Source: Shewanella gaetbuli (GTDB lineage: Bacteria; Pseudomonadota; Gammaproteobacteria; Enterobacterales; Shewanellaceae). Taken from it: a stretch of DNA of 64,000 bases. The stretch lies in the NCBI RefSeq assembly GCF_023284065.1, contig NZ_JAKIKP010000013.1, positions 1 to 64,000 on the forward strand. The letters are read 5' to 3'. Shown in pieces: positions 17,773 to 26,302 of the stretch. The notes under the pieces are model-generated. The model was not told the DNA's origin, made no database searches, and saw nothing but the letters and a program-made list of their open reading frames with translations. Each line of letters begins with the position of its first letter. The stretch's first letter is position 1. Made by a program: the position numbers and the translations under genes.

Positions 17773-19686
17773 TTACTTAAGGCTTGCCATCAACATTTGG
17801 TTCATCAATTTAATGAACGCAGATGGGTCAGCTAAGCTACCTTTTTCTGAAAGTAACGCTTGTTGTAATAACAGTTTTGACCAATCAGCAAATAATTGCT
17901 CATCTTGCTCGTCATTCAAACGCTCAACTAATGGGTGAGTTGGGTTAATTTCAAATGTCGGCTTTGACTCAGGTACAGGCTGACCAGCAGCTTGCATCAA
18001 TTTGATCATTTGTGTCGACATTTCGCCTTCACCAGTCACCACACACGCTGGGGTATCGGTTAAACGAGTGGTCACTTTAACGTCAGAAACGCTATCACCT
18101 AATGCGGTTTTAACACGCTCAACTAAGCCTTTCGCTTCTTCAGCTACTTTCTCTTGGGCTTCTTTATCAGCTTCATCTTCTAATGAACCTAATTCTAAGT
18201 CGCCTTTGGTGACTGAATGAAGTTTTTTGTCTTTAAACTCAGTTAAGTGGTTAATTAACCATTCATCAATACGCTCTGACATTAATAATACTTCAATGCC
18301 TTTTTTGCGTAATAATTCAAGGTGAGGACTGTTAACAGCAGCGTCATGGCTGTCAGCAACAATGTAATAAATCTTGTCTTGGCCTTCTTTCATACGGCTA
18401 ATGTAGTCGTCTAAAGAAACCGTTGTGGCTGCGCTGTTGTCATGGGTAGACGCAAAGCGTAATAAACCGGCAATACGCTCACGGTTAGCAAAATCTTCTG
18501 CTGGACCTTCTTTCAATACTTGGCCAAATTCAGCCCAGAAAGTTTGGTACTTTTCAGCGTCATCTTTAGCTAATTTTTCAAGCATACCTAGTACACGCTT
18601 AGTGAGTGCTTGACGTAAAGACTGCGTCACCTTGTTGTCTTGTAAAATTTCACGAGACACGTTTAACGGCAAATCATTTGAGTCAATTAAGCCTTTTACA
18701 AAACGTAAGTAGCTTGGCATAAATTGCTCAGCGTCATCCATAATGAATACGCGTTGTACAAATAACTTTAAGCCGTGCTTATGGTCGCGGTTATGTAAGT
18801 CCCACGGCGCTTTAGCTGGAATATACAGTAAGCTGGTGTATTCTTGCTTACCTTCAACGCGATTATGAGCCCACTTTAGTGCGTCACTGTAATCGTGTGA
18901 AATATGCTTATAAAACTCTTGATACTCTTCATCTGAAATATCTGATTTGCTACGAGTCCATAATGCAGTAGCCTTGTTCATTGGCTTCCAGCTACCTTCA
19001 GTGGCAGCAATTTTCTCGCCATCTGGGCCTTCTGATTCAGGAGTCCCCTCTTCAAACATTTCAACAGGAACAGAAATATGATCAGAATATTTAGTGATGA
19101 TAGAGCGTAAACGGAAATCGTCAGCAAACTCAGTTTCTTCATCGCGAAGGTGTAAGGTAATTTCAGTACCGCGAGTGTTTTTAGTAATGTTGTCGACGCT
19201 GAAAGATCCTTCGCCTTCAGATTCCCACAACACACCTTCACTAGCAGGCTGACCCGCTGCACGAGTACGAACGGTCACTTTTTTAGCCACAATAAAGGCT
19301 GAGTAGAAACCAACACCAAATTGACCAATTAACTGTGAATCTTTTGATGCTTCGCCCGACAAGTTACTGAAAAACTCTTTAGTACCTGACTTAGCAATTG
19401 TGCCTAAATGTTCAATAACACCGTCGCGGGTCATACCAATACCATTGTCTTCAATAGTAACAGTGCCCTTTTCTTTATCAGCACTTACGCGAACACGAAG
19501 CTCGCCGTCACCTTCATAAAGGTTATCGTCTGAAAGCGCTAAGTAACGTAACTTGTCTGCTGCATCGGCAGCATTTGAAACTAATTCACGTAAGAAAATC
19601 TCTTTATTTGAATATAAAGAGTGGATCATCAAATGCAGTAGTTGTTTGACTTCGGTTTGAAAACCATGGGTTTCTTGCTGTGACAT
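17773..19686 (-). CDS. htpG: Chaperone protein HtpG (Hsp90)
   Basis: This 637-residue cytosolic Hsp90 is slightly longer than E. coli HtpG (624). The GHKL ATPase domain (about 1-230) shows [40 protein letters not shown] and [11 protein letters not shown]. The middle domain contains [11 protein letters not shown], and the C-terminal dimerisation domain is complete. It assists folding and remodelling of clients with DnaK. A near-consensus sigma-32 promoter lies about 120 bases upstream (19807-19832), so it should be a heat-shock gene. Confidence 0.97.
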   Translation of the reverse strand: MSQQETHGFQTEVKQLLHLMIHSLYSNKEIFLRELVSNAADAADKLRYLALSDDNLYEGDGELRVRVSADKEKGTVTIEDNGIGMTRDGVIEHLGTIAKSGTKEFFSNLSGEASKDSQLIGQFGVGFYSAFIVAKKVTVRTRAAGQPASEGVLWESEGEGSFSVDNITKNTRGTEITLHLRDEETEFADDFRLRSIITKYSDHISVPVEMFEEGTPESEGPDGEKIAATEGSWKPMNKATALWTRSKSDISDEEYQEFYKHISHDYSDALKWAHNRVEGKQEYTSLLYIPAKAPWDLHNRDHKHGLKLFVQRVFIMDDAEQFMPSYLRFVKGLIDSNDLPLNVSREILQDNKVTQSLRQALTKRVLGMLEKLAKDDAEKYQTFWAEFGQVLKEGPAEDFANRERIAGLLRFASTHDNSAATTVSLDDYISRMKEGQDKIYYIVADSHDAAVNSPHLELLRKKGIEVLLMSERIDEWLINHLTEFKDKKLHSVTKGDLELGSLEDEADKEAQEKVAEEAKGLVERVKTALGDSVSDVKVTTRLTDTPACVVTGEGEMSTQMIKLMQAAGQPVPESKPTFEINPTHPLVERLNDEQDEQLFADWSKLLLQQALLSEKGSLADPSAFIKLMNQMLMASLK

Positions 19687-19806
19687 GAATAATTCCCTTG
19701 CTATAACTTTGAGATATTACAAAAACGATAACCGGACACATTAAACCTTCATTCTATGGTGAAGTATGGGCCAGTAATCACTCTTAAAAGCTTCGATATA
19801 CAAGAG

Positions 19807-19832
19807 ATGGGGCTTGTGAAATGCATTTCAAG
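19807..19832 (-). promoter_or_regulatory. Sigma-32 heat-shock promoter of htpG
   Basis: On the minus strand a -35 CTTGAA (19827-19832) and a -10 CCCCAT (19807-19812) are separated by 14 bases, matching the RpoH consensus at every position listed. It lies about 120 bases upstream of the htpG ATG and downstream of the recR stop codon, so htpG can be induced independently of recR. Confidence 0.85.
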
Positions 19833-19857
19833 GGGGAAAAATCTTTTTGTTGCTTTT

Positions 19858-19884
19858 TAAGCCACCTTATCTAAAGGTGGCTTA
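19858..19884 (-). terminator. Hairpin after recR, probable weak terminator
   Basis: Perfect 11-base arms (19858-19868 and 19874-19884) enclose a five-base loop just after the recR stop codon. No uninterrupted T run follows on the minus strand, so it may be an RNA-stabilising stem or an imperfect terminator rather than a classical one. Confidence 0.5.
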
Positions 19885-19889
19885 AGTTA

Positions 19890-20492
19890 TTACAGCTTAA
19901 TGCGACCATTAAAAGACAATGCAAGCGTGGTGCTGTCAACATATTCGAGTTCGCCACCCACAGGGACACCATGAGCAATTCGGCTAATAACCACGTTATG
20001 ACGTCTTGCCATATCTGCAATGAAATGCGCCGTAGCATCACCTTCAACCGTTGGGTTAGTTGCCAAAATTAGCTCAGTAACATCGTTTGAACTTAATTGT
20101 TGCTCTAATAGCGCCAAGCCTAATTGTTCAGGCCCGACTCCATCAAGCGGCGATAAATGGCCTAATAAAACAAAGTAACGTCCGGTAAAATGACCACCCG
20201 CCTCAATAGCTAATACATCGGCAGGCGTTTCAACTACACAGATTACTTCAGCATTGCCGCGTTTATTACTGGCACAAATTGGGCATAAGGTTTCTTCGGT
20301 AAAGGTTCGACACCCTTGGCAATGGCCCACATCAGACATGGCTTTTTGTAACGAGTCAGCTAATTTCAGCCCCGCTTTTCTTTCACGCTCAAGTAATTGA
20401 AACGCCATACGCTGGGCAGACTTAGGGCCAACGCCCGGCAATACGCGTAAAGATTGAATAAGCTCATCTACAAGCGGGCTGAATTTCATCAT
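19890..20492 (-). CDS. recR: Recombination mediator protein RecR
   Basis: This 200-residue protein works with RecO and RecF to load RecA at gaps. It has an N-terminal helix-hairpin-helix ([17 protein letters not shown]), a C4 zinc finger (CQGC and CPIC near residues 57-72) and a Toprim domain with [12 protein letters not shown]. Length fits the family. In most gammaproteobacteria recR directly follows dnaX and ybaB. Here its upstream neighbour is a divergent RND efflux operon, so the usual operon is broken at this point. Confidence 0.96.
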   Translation of the reverse strand: MMKFSPLVDELIQSLRVLPGVGPKSAQRMAFQLLERERKAGLKLADSLQKAMSDVGHCQGCRTFTEETLCPICASNKRGNAEVICVVETPADVLAIEAGGHFTGRYFVLLGHLSPLDGVGPEQLGLALLEQQLSSNDVTELILATNPTVEGDATAHFIADMARRHNVVISRIAHGVPVGGELEYVDSTTLALSFNGRIKL

Positions 20493-20846
20493 ATTGGGTA
20501 AAACCTTTTACTGCGGTATTTTTTGCAGGAATAAATAAAAGCCTGATTATTCCCTGACTAAGATATGAATGCAAAGAGAATGTTCAACTGAATGCTTTTT
20601 ATTTGTTTATGGGATATCGCCTAAACTAATGACTCATAATCATTGCTTTTACTGCATTTTTTACTGTTTATGTGACCTTAGAAGCATTATTCCGCTGCAT
20701 TTTCTACAGACGATGCACTAAAATCTATACTTCATCACCATATAATTGAATCAAATGCCTAGCGCTAATCAAGTGACACAGGCTATTTCACATCTAAAAC
20801 ATAATAATACTCAACAAAAAGTAATATTAAAAAGGACACGGTATAC
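20493..20846. other. Divergent region between recR and the RND operon
   Basis: This stretch of 354 bases is without a credible ORF. It must hold promoters for recR (minus) and for the efflux operon (plus). It is A/T-rich. I see no repressor palindrome that I would name and no remains of ybaB. Confidence 0.6.
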
Positions 20847-22184
20847 ATGACTCCTAGTAAGCGACTTGTTATTCCAGGCGTTATCACTGGCTTGTTAATA
20901 CTGATTCTCGCCGCCGCACTCAAACCCGCTCCAGAACAAGTGATAAACTTTGATAATGCTAAATTGGTTGAGGTTATCGAGCTTAAACAGCAAGTGGTCG
21001 CCCCAAAAGTGAAAGGCTTTGGTCGAGTATCCCCTAAACATGTCTGGCAAGCGGTTGCCGAGGTCAGTGGTAAGGTGATTTATCGTCACCCGCAATTGGA
21101 AACCGGCCGAATATTACCGGCGGGCACCTTGTTACTACAAATTGATCCCCTTGAATACCAGTTAACCTTAGCGCAAACGCAAGCTAATTTGAGCTCAACC
21201 GAGGCACAGCTGGTTAAACTAGAACAGCAAGAACAAAACTTAAAACGCAGTTTGAAACTAGAAACTCAAAAACTGGCATTAGTGGAGCAGGAATACCAAC
21301 GTAAGCAAAGCCTGTTAACTAAAAACTTAGTGTCTAGTTCAGAAGTGGAAAGCCAAAAACAAACTTTATTGGCACAAACCAATGTGGTGCAAGATTTACA
21401 AAGCAATATCAAGGTGATGGCTGATGATAAGAATGTGTCTTTAGCACAAAAACAAGTCAACCTTGCCCAAGTTGAAGATGCTAACCGTCGTCTAGCACAA
21501 ACCCAAGTCACCTTACCCTATGACTCGCGTTTATCTGACATCAACATTGAAGAAAACCAAGTGGTCACCATGGGTGAAACCATGTTAGTTGCTTATCAAC
21601 TGGATACGGTTGAAGTTAAAGCAGAATTTTCATTACAAGACATGCGCACTTTGGTACAAAGTCTTAAAGACCCGCTTGCATTACACAGTGCTTCACAGCC
21701 AAACGCGATGCCGTCAATCGAAAACGTTAACTTACGCGCGGCCATTACTTTTCAAGCAGGAGACAATGCTTTTTCATGGCCAGCTAAAGTCACCAGAGTG
21801 TCTGAAACCGTTAACCCTAACCAAGGCACTATTGGGGTATTTTTAGAAGTAGAACAACACCTTAACCAGTTAAATATTTTACAGCGTCCGCCCCTTACCA
21901 ACGGCATGTTTATCAGCGCCAGTATTGAAGGTGGCAGTGCTAATTATTTTTCAGTCCCTGAAAAAGCCCTACGCAATCAGCAGTTATACATATTAAAACC
22001 AGACAATACCTTAGCCATTATTCCGGTTACGATATTATTTCGCCATGATGAAGGCGTGGCAATTTCAGGCGCAATAAACGTAGGTGATAAGGTGATCACA
22101 AACGATTTAATCCCCGCTATTGAGGGCATGGCACTGAAGATTCGCTCAACCACAACCGATAATTTAGCGGGAGCGAACAAGTGA
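20847..22184 (+). CDS. RND efflux periplasmic adaptor subunit (HlyD/MFP family)
   Basis: This 445-residue membrane-fusion protein has an N-terminal membrane anchor or uncleaved signal (about 7-26). A lipoyl half-motif follows (AEVSGKVIYRHPQLETGRIL). A long alpha-helical hairpin (about 105-215, rich in Gln, Leu and Lys) leads to the second lipoyl half (TLPYDSRLSDINIEENQVV), then beta-barrel and membrane-proximal domains. Such proteins bridge the inner-membrane pump and an outer-membrane channel. The next gene overlaps it by four bases (GTGA), so translation is coupled. No outer-membrane factor gene is nearby, so a TolC-like protein encoded elsewhere is presumably used. Confidence 0.92.
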   Translation: MTPSKRLVIPGVITGLLILILAAALKPAPEQVINFDNAKLVEVIELKQQVVAPKVKGFGRVSPKHVWQAVAEVSGKVIYRHPQLETGRILPAGTLLLQIDPLEYQLTLAQTQANLSSTEAQLVKLEQQEQNLKRSLKLETQKLALVEQEYQRKQSLLTKNLVSSSEVESQKQTLLAQTNVVQDLQSNIKVMADDKNVSLAQKQVNLAQVEDANRRLAQTQVTLPYDSRLSDINIEENQVVTMGETMLVAYQLDTVEVKAEFSLQDMRTLVQSLKDPLALHSASQPNAMPSIENVNLRAAITFQAGDNAFSWPAKVTRVSETVNPNQGTIGVFLEVEQHLNQLNILQRPPLTNGMFISASIEGGSANYFSVPEKALRNQQLYILKPDNTLAIIPVTILFRHDEGVAISGAINVGDKVITNDLIPAIEGMALKIRSTTTDNLAGANK

Positions 22185-25100
22185 TAGGATACGTAACTAA
22201 ACATCCCACGCTTGCCAACTTAATTATGCTGAGCTTTTTATTGGTAGGCTTGTTAAATGTGGGTTCTATTAAACGAGAAACCTTTCCTGAGTTTTCGCCG
22301 CCATTCATTACCGCATCGGTTGTATACCCCGGCGCCTCGCCTGTAGAGGTTGAAGAAAGCATTTGTTTAAGTATGGAAGATGCCGTTGACGGTCTGGCAA
22401 ACATTGAAGAAACCCGATGTGATGCCCAAGAAGGAATGGCTAATCTCACCCTCAAACTGCAAGATAATGCTGATATTGGCCGCATGTTGATTGATGTACA
22501 AACACAAATCAGCGCCATTAAGAACTTCCCCACTGAAATAGAATCTCCCATTGTTAAAGAGCTTGATTGGGCTGAACCTGTGGTTGATATTGCCGTAGTT
22601 GCCGATACAACTTGGCCAGAGTTAAAACACTATGCTGAAGATTTAAAAAAACGTCTCAAAGTTGATGGCGGTATCAACTTAGTATCAATTTCGGGCTTTT
22701 CAGATCATCAAATCAGAGTTGAGTTAAACGAAGTCGATATGCGTCGACTAGGGCTTTCGGCTGCCGATATTGCTGATAAAGTGGGCCGTCAGAATGTTAA
22801 AATGCCCGCGGGTAATATTGAGTTAAAAGATAAAAACCTGCTCATTCGCTTTGATGAACGAAAAATTACCCCTCACAGCTTAGGGCAAATCATTGTTACC
22901 TCAGACATTGACGGCAGTATTGTACGTTTAAACGATATAGCCACCATAACTGACCGCTTTGAATTAGACGAAGAACACGTGATGTTCAACGGCAAGCCTG
23001 CGGCAATTATTAAAATTCAAAAAAACAAAGCAGATGACGCCTTACAAATCAAACAGCAAGTTAATGAGTTTATTGACAAAGAACGCTTAACCGCCCCTGA
23101 CGGAGTCACCCTAACCTTAACTAATGATATCTCATCACTATTAAAAGACCGCTTAGACATGATGCTTTCCAATGGTTGGCAAGGGATCATTTTGGTGTTT
23201 TTCAGCATGTGGCTATTTTTCTCATTACGATATTCATTTTGGGTTGCCGCTGGGCTTCCTGTGGCCTTTTTAGGCGGCCTATATCTTATGAGTCTATTCG
23301 GTGTTTCAATTAACATTATGAGCCTAGTTGGCTTGTTGATGGCAATTGGGATCATGATGGATGATGCCATTGTGATATCTGAATCCATTGCTGCACATGT
23401 TGATAAAGGCGTCGATATTGAAGATGCGGTAATTCAAGGAGTCAAAAAAGTTGCACCTGGGGTTATTTCATCTTTTATCACCACAGTACTTATATTTAGC
23501 GCACTGCTGGGGCTAGATGGACAAATGGGTCAAGTGTTATCGCAAATTCCCATGGTGTTGATTATGGTGCTGTCTATTAGCTTAATTGAAGCATTTATTA
23601 TTTTACCCAATCATTTAAACCATTCTTTGAAGCACCAAAAGCCAGCTAAAGATGATGCCAAAACCAATCCTTTTATGCGATTTAAGCTTAGATTTTTATC
23701 TGCTTTTGAACGCTTTAGAGACAAACAACTAGTACAAGCCGTTACCACAGTGGTGAAATGGCGCTACGCCAGTGTGGGAATTACCATTGGGGTGTTATTT
23801 TTATCATTTTCTTTAGTGAGCAGCGGCGCATTAAAATTTGTGCCCTTCCCTGAGCTTGACGGCGATATCGCCGAAGCCAGAGTGTTACTGCCACCCGGCT
23901 CAACCTTAGCGCAAACTCAAGCAGTAGTTGAACAAATTATTGCCGCAGCGCAGCAAACAAGTGATCAATTTACACAAAATAATGACGAGCCTAGCCCATT
24001 AATTGAAGATATTACCGCCCAATATAACTTCAATGCCGACGCAGGAGAAAGTGGCCCACATGTGGCTACAGTCAGGCTAGATTTATTGTCAGCAGAAGTT
24101 CGTAATACCTTAATAGATGATTTTCTACATGCTTGGCGACTGGCCTCTGGAGAAATGGCTCAACCCATTGCCGTGGTATTTAAACAACCCACAATGGGGC
24201 CTGCTGGGCGTGATATTGAATTACGGATTCAAGGAGAAGATTTAACTGAGCTAAAAGCAGCCTCAGTGTCTTTACAACGTTACTTGAGCCAGTTTAATGG
24301 CGTAAATGGCATTATGGACGACATGCGTCCGGGCAAAGAGGAAATTAAAGTCAGCCTAAGACCGGGGGCAGAAGCCTATGGTATCGACGGCCAAATGGTG
24401 GCAACACAACTCAGAAGTGCTTATTTTGGCCAAACGGCCGACGAAATTCAGGTGGGGCCGGAAAATATTGAAATTGAAGTCAGGCTCAATAAGCAACAAG
24501 CCGGTGACTTACAAGCCTTATCCAATTTTAGCATTATGCTTGCCGATGGAAGCCAATTACCGCTCTCTTCAGTGGCAATTTTAGAATACCAACGGTCTTA
24601 TGTACGCATTCAGCGCATAAATAGTTTACGTACTATTACCGTAATGGCTGATGTTGATAATCGTCATGCCAACAGCGCAGAAACCAATGCCAAAGTATTA
24701 AACGAATGGATACCACAAATTAAACAACAGTATCCGCACATTAGAGTGGATTTTGAAGGTTCAGCAAAAGAAACCTCTAAAACCTCATCGTCATTAATGA
24801 AAGGGTTTATTGTGGGTTTATTTGGCTTATTTGCCATTTTAAGCTTTCAATTTAGAAGTTACCTAGAGCCCGTTATTGTGATGATTGCCATTCCATTGTC
24901 ATTAATCGGCGTATTGTGGGGACACTTCCTACTGGGACACAGCTTATCTATGCCTTCAATAATGGGCTTTATTTCACTGGCAGGTATTGTAGTCAATGAC
25001 TCTATTTTGCTGGTGCAATATATCAGGCACCATGTTGACCAAGGTCAAGACGTTTACCAAGCGGTTGTTAGCGCATGTAAAGAGCGATTTAGAGCGGTAT

Positions 25101-25300
25101 TCCTAACCTCTTTAACCACCGCGGCAGGCTTATTACCTCTATTACTAGAAACCAGTTTGCAGGCACAGGTTGTACAACCTTTAGTGGTGTCGATTGTATT
25201 TGGTATTTTTGCCTCTACCTTGCTGGTGCTGTTTATTATCCCCTGTGCTTACGCCATTTTGGCTGATTTTAATAAAGTGAAACAGCATGTAGAGATCTAA
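22181..25300 (+). CDS. RND family efflux transporter permease
   Basis: This 1039-residue inner-membrane pump is of the AcrB/MdtB/HAE type. It has about 12 transmembrane helices and two large periplasmic loops (about 35-330 and 555-860). Motifs include GIMMDDAIVISESIAAHVDKG in helix 4, with the proton-relay Asp pair, and FISLAGIVVNDSILLVQYIRHH in helix 10. The start is GTG at 22181, sharing four bases with the adaptor stop codon. Together the two proteins form a proton-driven tripartite efflux system with unknown substrate. The gene ends before a clear terminator. Confidence 0.94.
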   Translation: MIGYVTKHPTLANLIMLSFLLVGLLNVGSIKRETFPEFSPPFITASVVYPGASPVEVEESICLSMEDAVDGLANIEETRCDAQEGMANLTLKLQDNADIGRMLIDVQTQISAIKNFPTEIESPIVKELDWAEPVVDIAVVADTTWPELKHYAEDLKKRLKVDGGINLVSISGFSDHQIRVELNEVDMRRLGLSAADIADKVGRQNVKMPAGNIELKDKNLLIRFDERKITPHSLGQIIVTSDIDGSIVRLNDIATITDRFELDEEHVMFNGKPAAIIKIQKNKADDALQIKQQVNEFIDKERLTAPDGVTLTLTNDISSLLKDRLDMMLSNGWQGIILVFFSMWLFFSLRYSFWVAAGLPVAFLGGLYLMSLFGVSINIMSLVGLLMAIGIMMDDAIVISESIAAHVDKGVDIEDAVIQGVKKVAPGVISSFITTVLIFSALLGLDGQMGQVLSQIPMVLIMVLSISLIEAFIILPNHLNHSLKHQKPAKDDAKTNPFMRFKLRFLSAFERFRDKQLVQAVTTVVKWRYASVGITIGVLFLSFSLVSSGALKFVPFPELDGDIAEARVLLPPGSTLAQTQAVVEQIIAAAQQTSDQFTQNNDEPSPLIEDITAQYNFNADAGESGPHVATVRLDLLSAEVRNTLIDDFLHAWRLASGEMAQPIAVVFKQPTMGPAGRDIELRIQGEDLTELKAASVSLQRYLSQFNGVNGIMDDMRPGKEEIKVSLRPGAEAYGIDGQMVATQLRSAYFGQTADEIQVGPENIEIEVRLNKQQAGDLQALSNFSIMLADGSQLPLSSVAILEYQRSYVRIQRINSLRTITVMADVDNRHANSAETNAKVLNEWIPQIKQQYPHIRVDFEGSAKETSKTSSSLMKGFIVGLFGLFAILSFQFRSYLEPVIVMIAIPLSLIGVLWGHFLLGHSLSMPSIMGFISLAGIVVNDSILLVQYIRHHVDQGQDVYQAVVSACKERFRAVFLTSLTTAAGLLPLLLETSLQAQVVQPLVVSIVFGIFASTLLVLFIIPCAYAILADFNKVKQHVEI

Positions 25301-25316
25301 TATTCTCATTGTAAAC

Positions 25317-25341
25317 AGCCACCTTATCGGTGGCTTTTTTT
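25317..25341 (+). terminator. Rho-independent terminator of the RND operon
   Basis: AGCCACC and GGTGGCT pair around TTATC and are followed by a run of T's on the plus strand. It lies 17 bases after the permease stop codon. Confidence 0.85.
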
Positions 25342-25347
25342 ATTGCA

Positions 25348-25494
25348 ATGCACTTCATAAAGCGTCGTTCAATTCAACGAGTATGGTTGAGCCAAGGTGT
25401 ATTATGCAATGATGTGCCAATGACGGTATTTTTAAGTGATTTTGAAGAATATGAAGGTGGAGAATTAATCATTGCGGCTGAGTTTGGCAAGTAG
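25348..25494 (+). pseudogene. Remnant of a YbiX/PiuC-like Fe(II)/2-oxoglutarate dioxygenase
   Basis: A 48-codon open frame ends in NDVPMTVFLSDFEEYEGGEL plus IIAAEFGK and a TAG. This resembles the segment of PKHD-type hydroxylases (YbiX/PiuC) that reads roughly TDLSCTLFLSDPDEYEGGEL. The N-terminal half with the HxD iron ligands and the C-terminal part with the distal His are both missing, and the first 20 residues do not resemble the family. It is therefore probably a decayed fragment rather than a working gene. The region to 25590 has nothing else that I can name. Confidence 0.5.
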
Positions 25495-25590
25495 TAATTT
25501 AAACTTCCGGCATGTTATACCGTTTTGTACTCATAAAGCAGTTTTCATAATGTTTATCACAACCTGCCCCATCAATTAAGCCAAACTGAA

Positions 25591-26229
25591 TTAACGGCTT
25601 GATAGCTTAGCAATAATAAACGCATCAGTTGTCGTCTTATGTTCGACAGCCATATAGTTTTTAGTGATAGTGTGTAACAAACTGAAACCGTGTTTAACAA
25701 GTTGTTCTTCAATAAAGACCAACGGGTGATAGTAGATATACACTTGATCCCCATTTTTAGAAGTTTGAAATCCCGACTCTGCTTCGTCATCGTCCATAAA
25801 ACTTAAATAAAGCAGGCCCCCTAGATGCAGTTTTTTAGTGATATTATCCAGTAACTGCACCACCTCATATTGGCTAATATAAGGAATGCAAAATCCGCAT
25901 ATTACCGCATCAAACCTACCGGCAACGTTTATCACATCACGACAATCCAGTTGTAATACACGGGCTTGTGGATTGTTTGCTTTAGCCAAGGTAACCATAT
26001 TGGGAGCAAGATCGGTAGCGGTAATCACTAGCTCAGGTAATTTATTGAGTAAATAGCGAGTGATATTTCCCGGGCCACATCCAAGCTCTAATACCTCAGC
26101 TTGTGGCTTGTGTAGTAACTGACAAAATACATCATAGGTTTGTTCATATGGCGGATACTGCATGTATTTATCTTGATATTGCTTTGCCATTTTATTAAAG
26201 GTACTAACAGACACAGCCACATTATCCAT
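25591..26229 (-). CDS. Class I SAM-dependent methyltransferase
   Basis: This 212-residue protein has the Rossmann methyltransferase motif I VLELGCGPGNITRYLL near residue 46, an acidic motif II region (ITATDLAPNMVTLAKAN) and motif III with LQLDCRDV. No substrate-recognition feature is identifiable. The ATG at 26229 is preferred over one nine codons earlier because GGAG lies seven bases before it. It stands alone between the dioxygenase remnant and the ybbP gene. Substrate unknown; a small-molecule methyltransferase is most likely. Confidence 0.85.
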   Translation of the reverse strand: MDNVAVSVSTFNKMAKQYQDKYMQYPPYEQTYDVFCQLLHKPQAEVLELGCGPGNITRYLLNKLPELVITATDLAPNMVTLAKANNPQARVLQLDCRDVINVAGRFDAVICGFCIPYISQYEVVQLLDNITKKLHLGGLLYLSFMDDDEAESGFQTSKNGDQVYIYYHPLVFIEEQLVKHGFSLLHTITKNYMAVEHKTTTDAFIIAKLSSR

Positions 26230-26302
26230 ATAAAAACTCCGACAAATATTGACCAAAATAAGGCAAGTGTTAACTTGCCTTATTCGTATGCTAAATCAGT
26301 TA

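Noticed and set aside
22117..22551. A 144-codon frame antisense to the RND adaptor/permease junction
   Set aside because: It covers the coupled junction of two well-conserved genes and has no protein features.
23017..23388. A 123-codon frame antisense to the RND permease
   Set aside because: Antisense shadow with low-complexity composition and no start signal.
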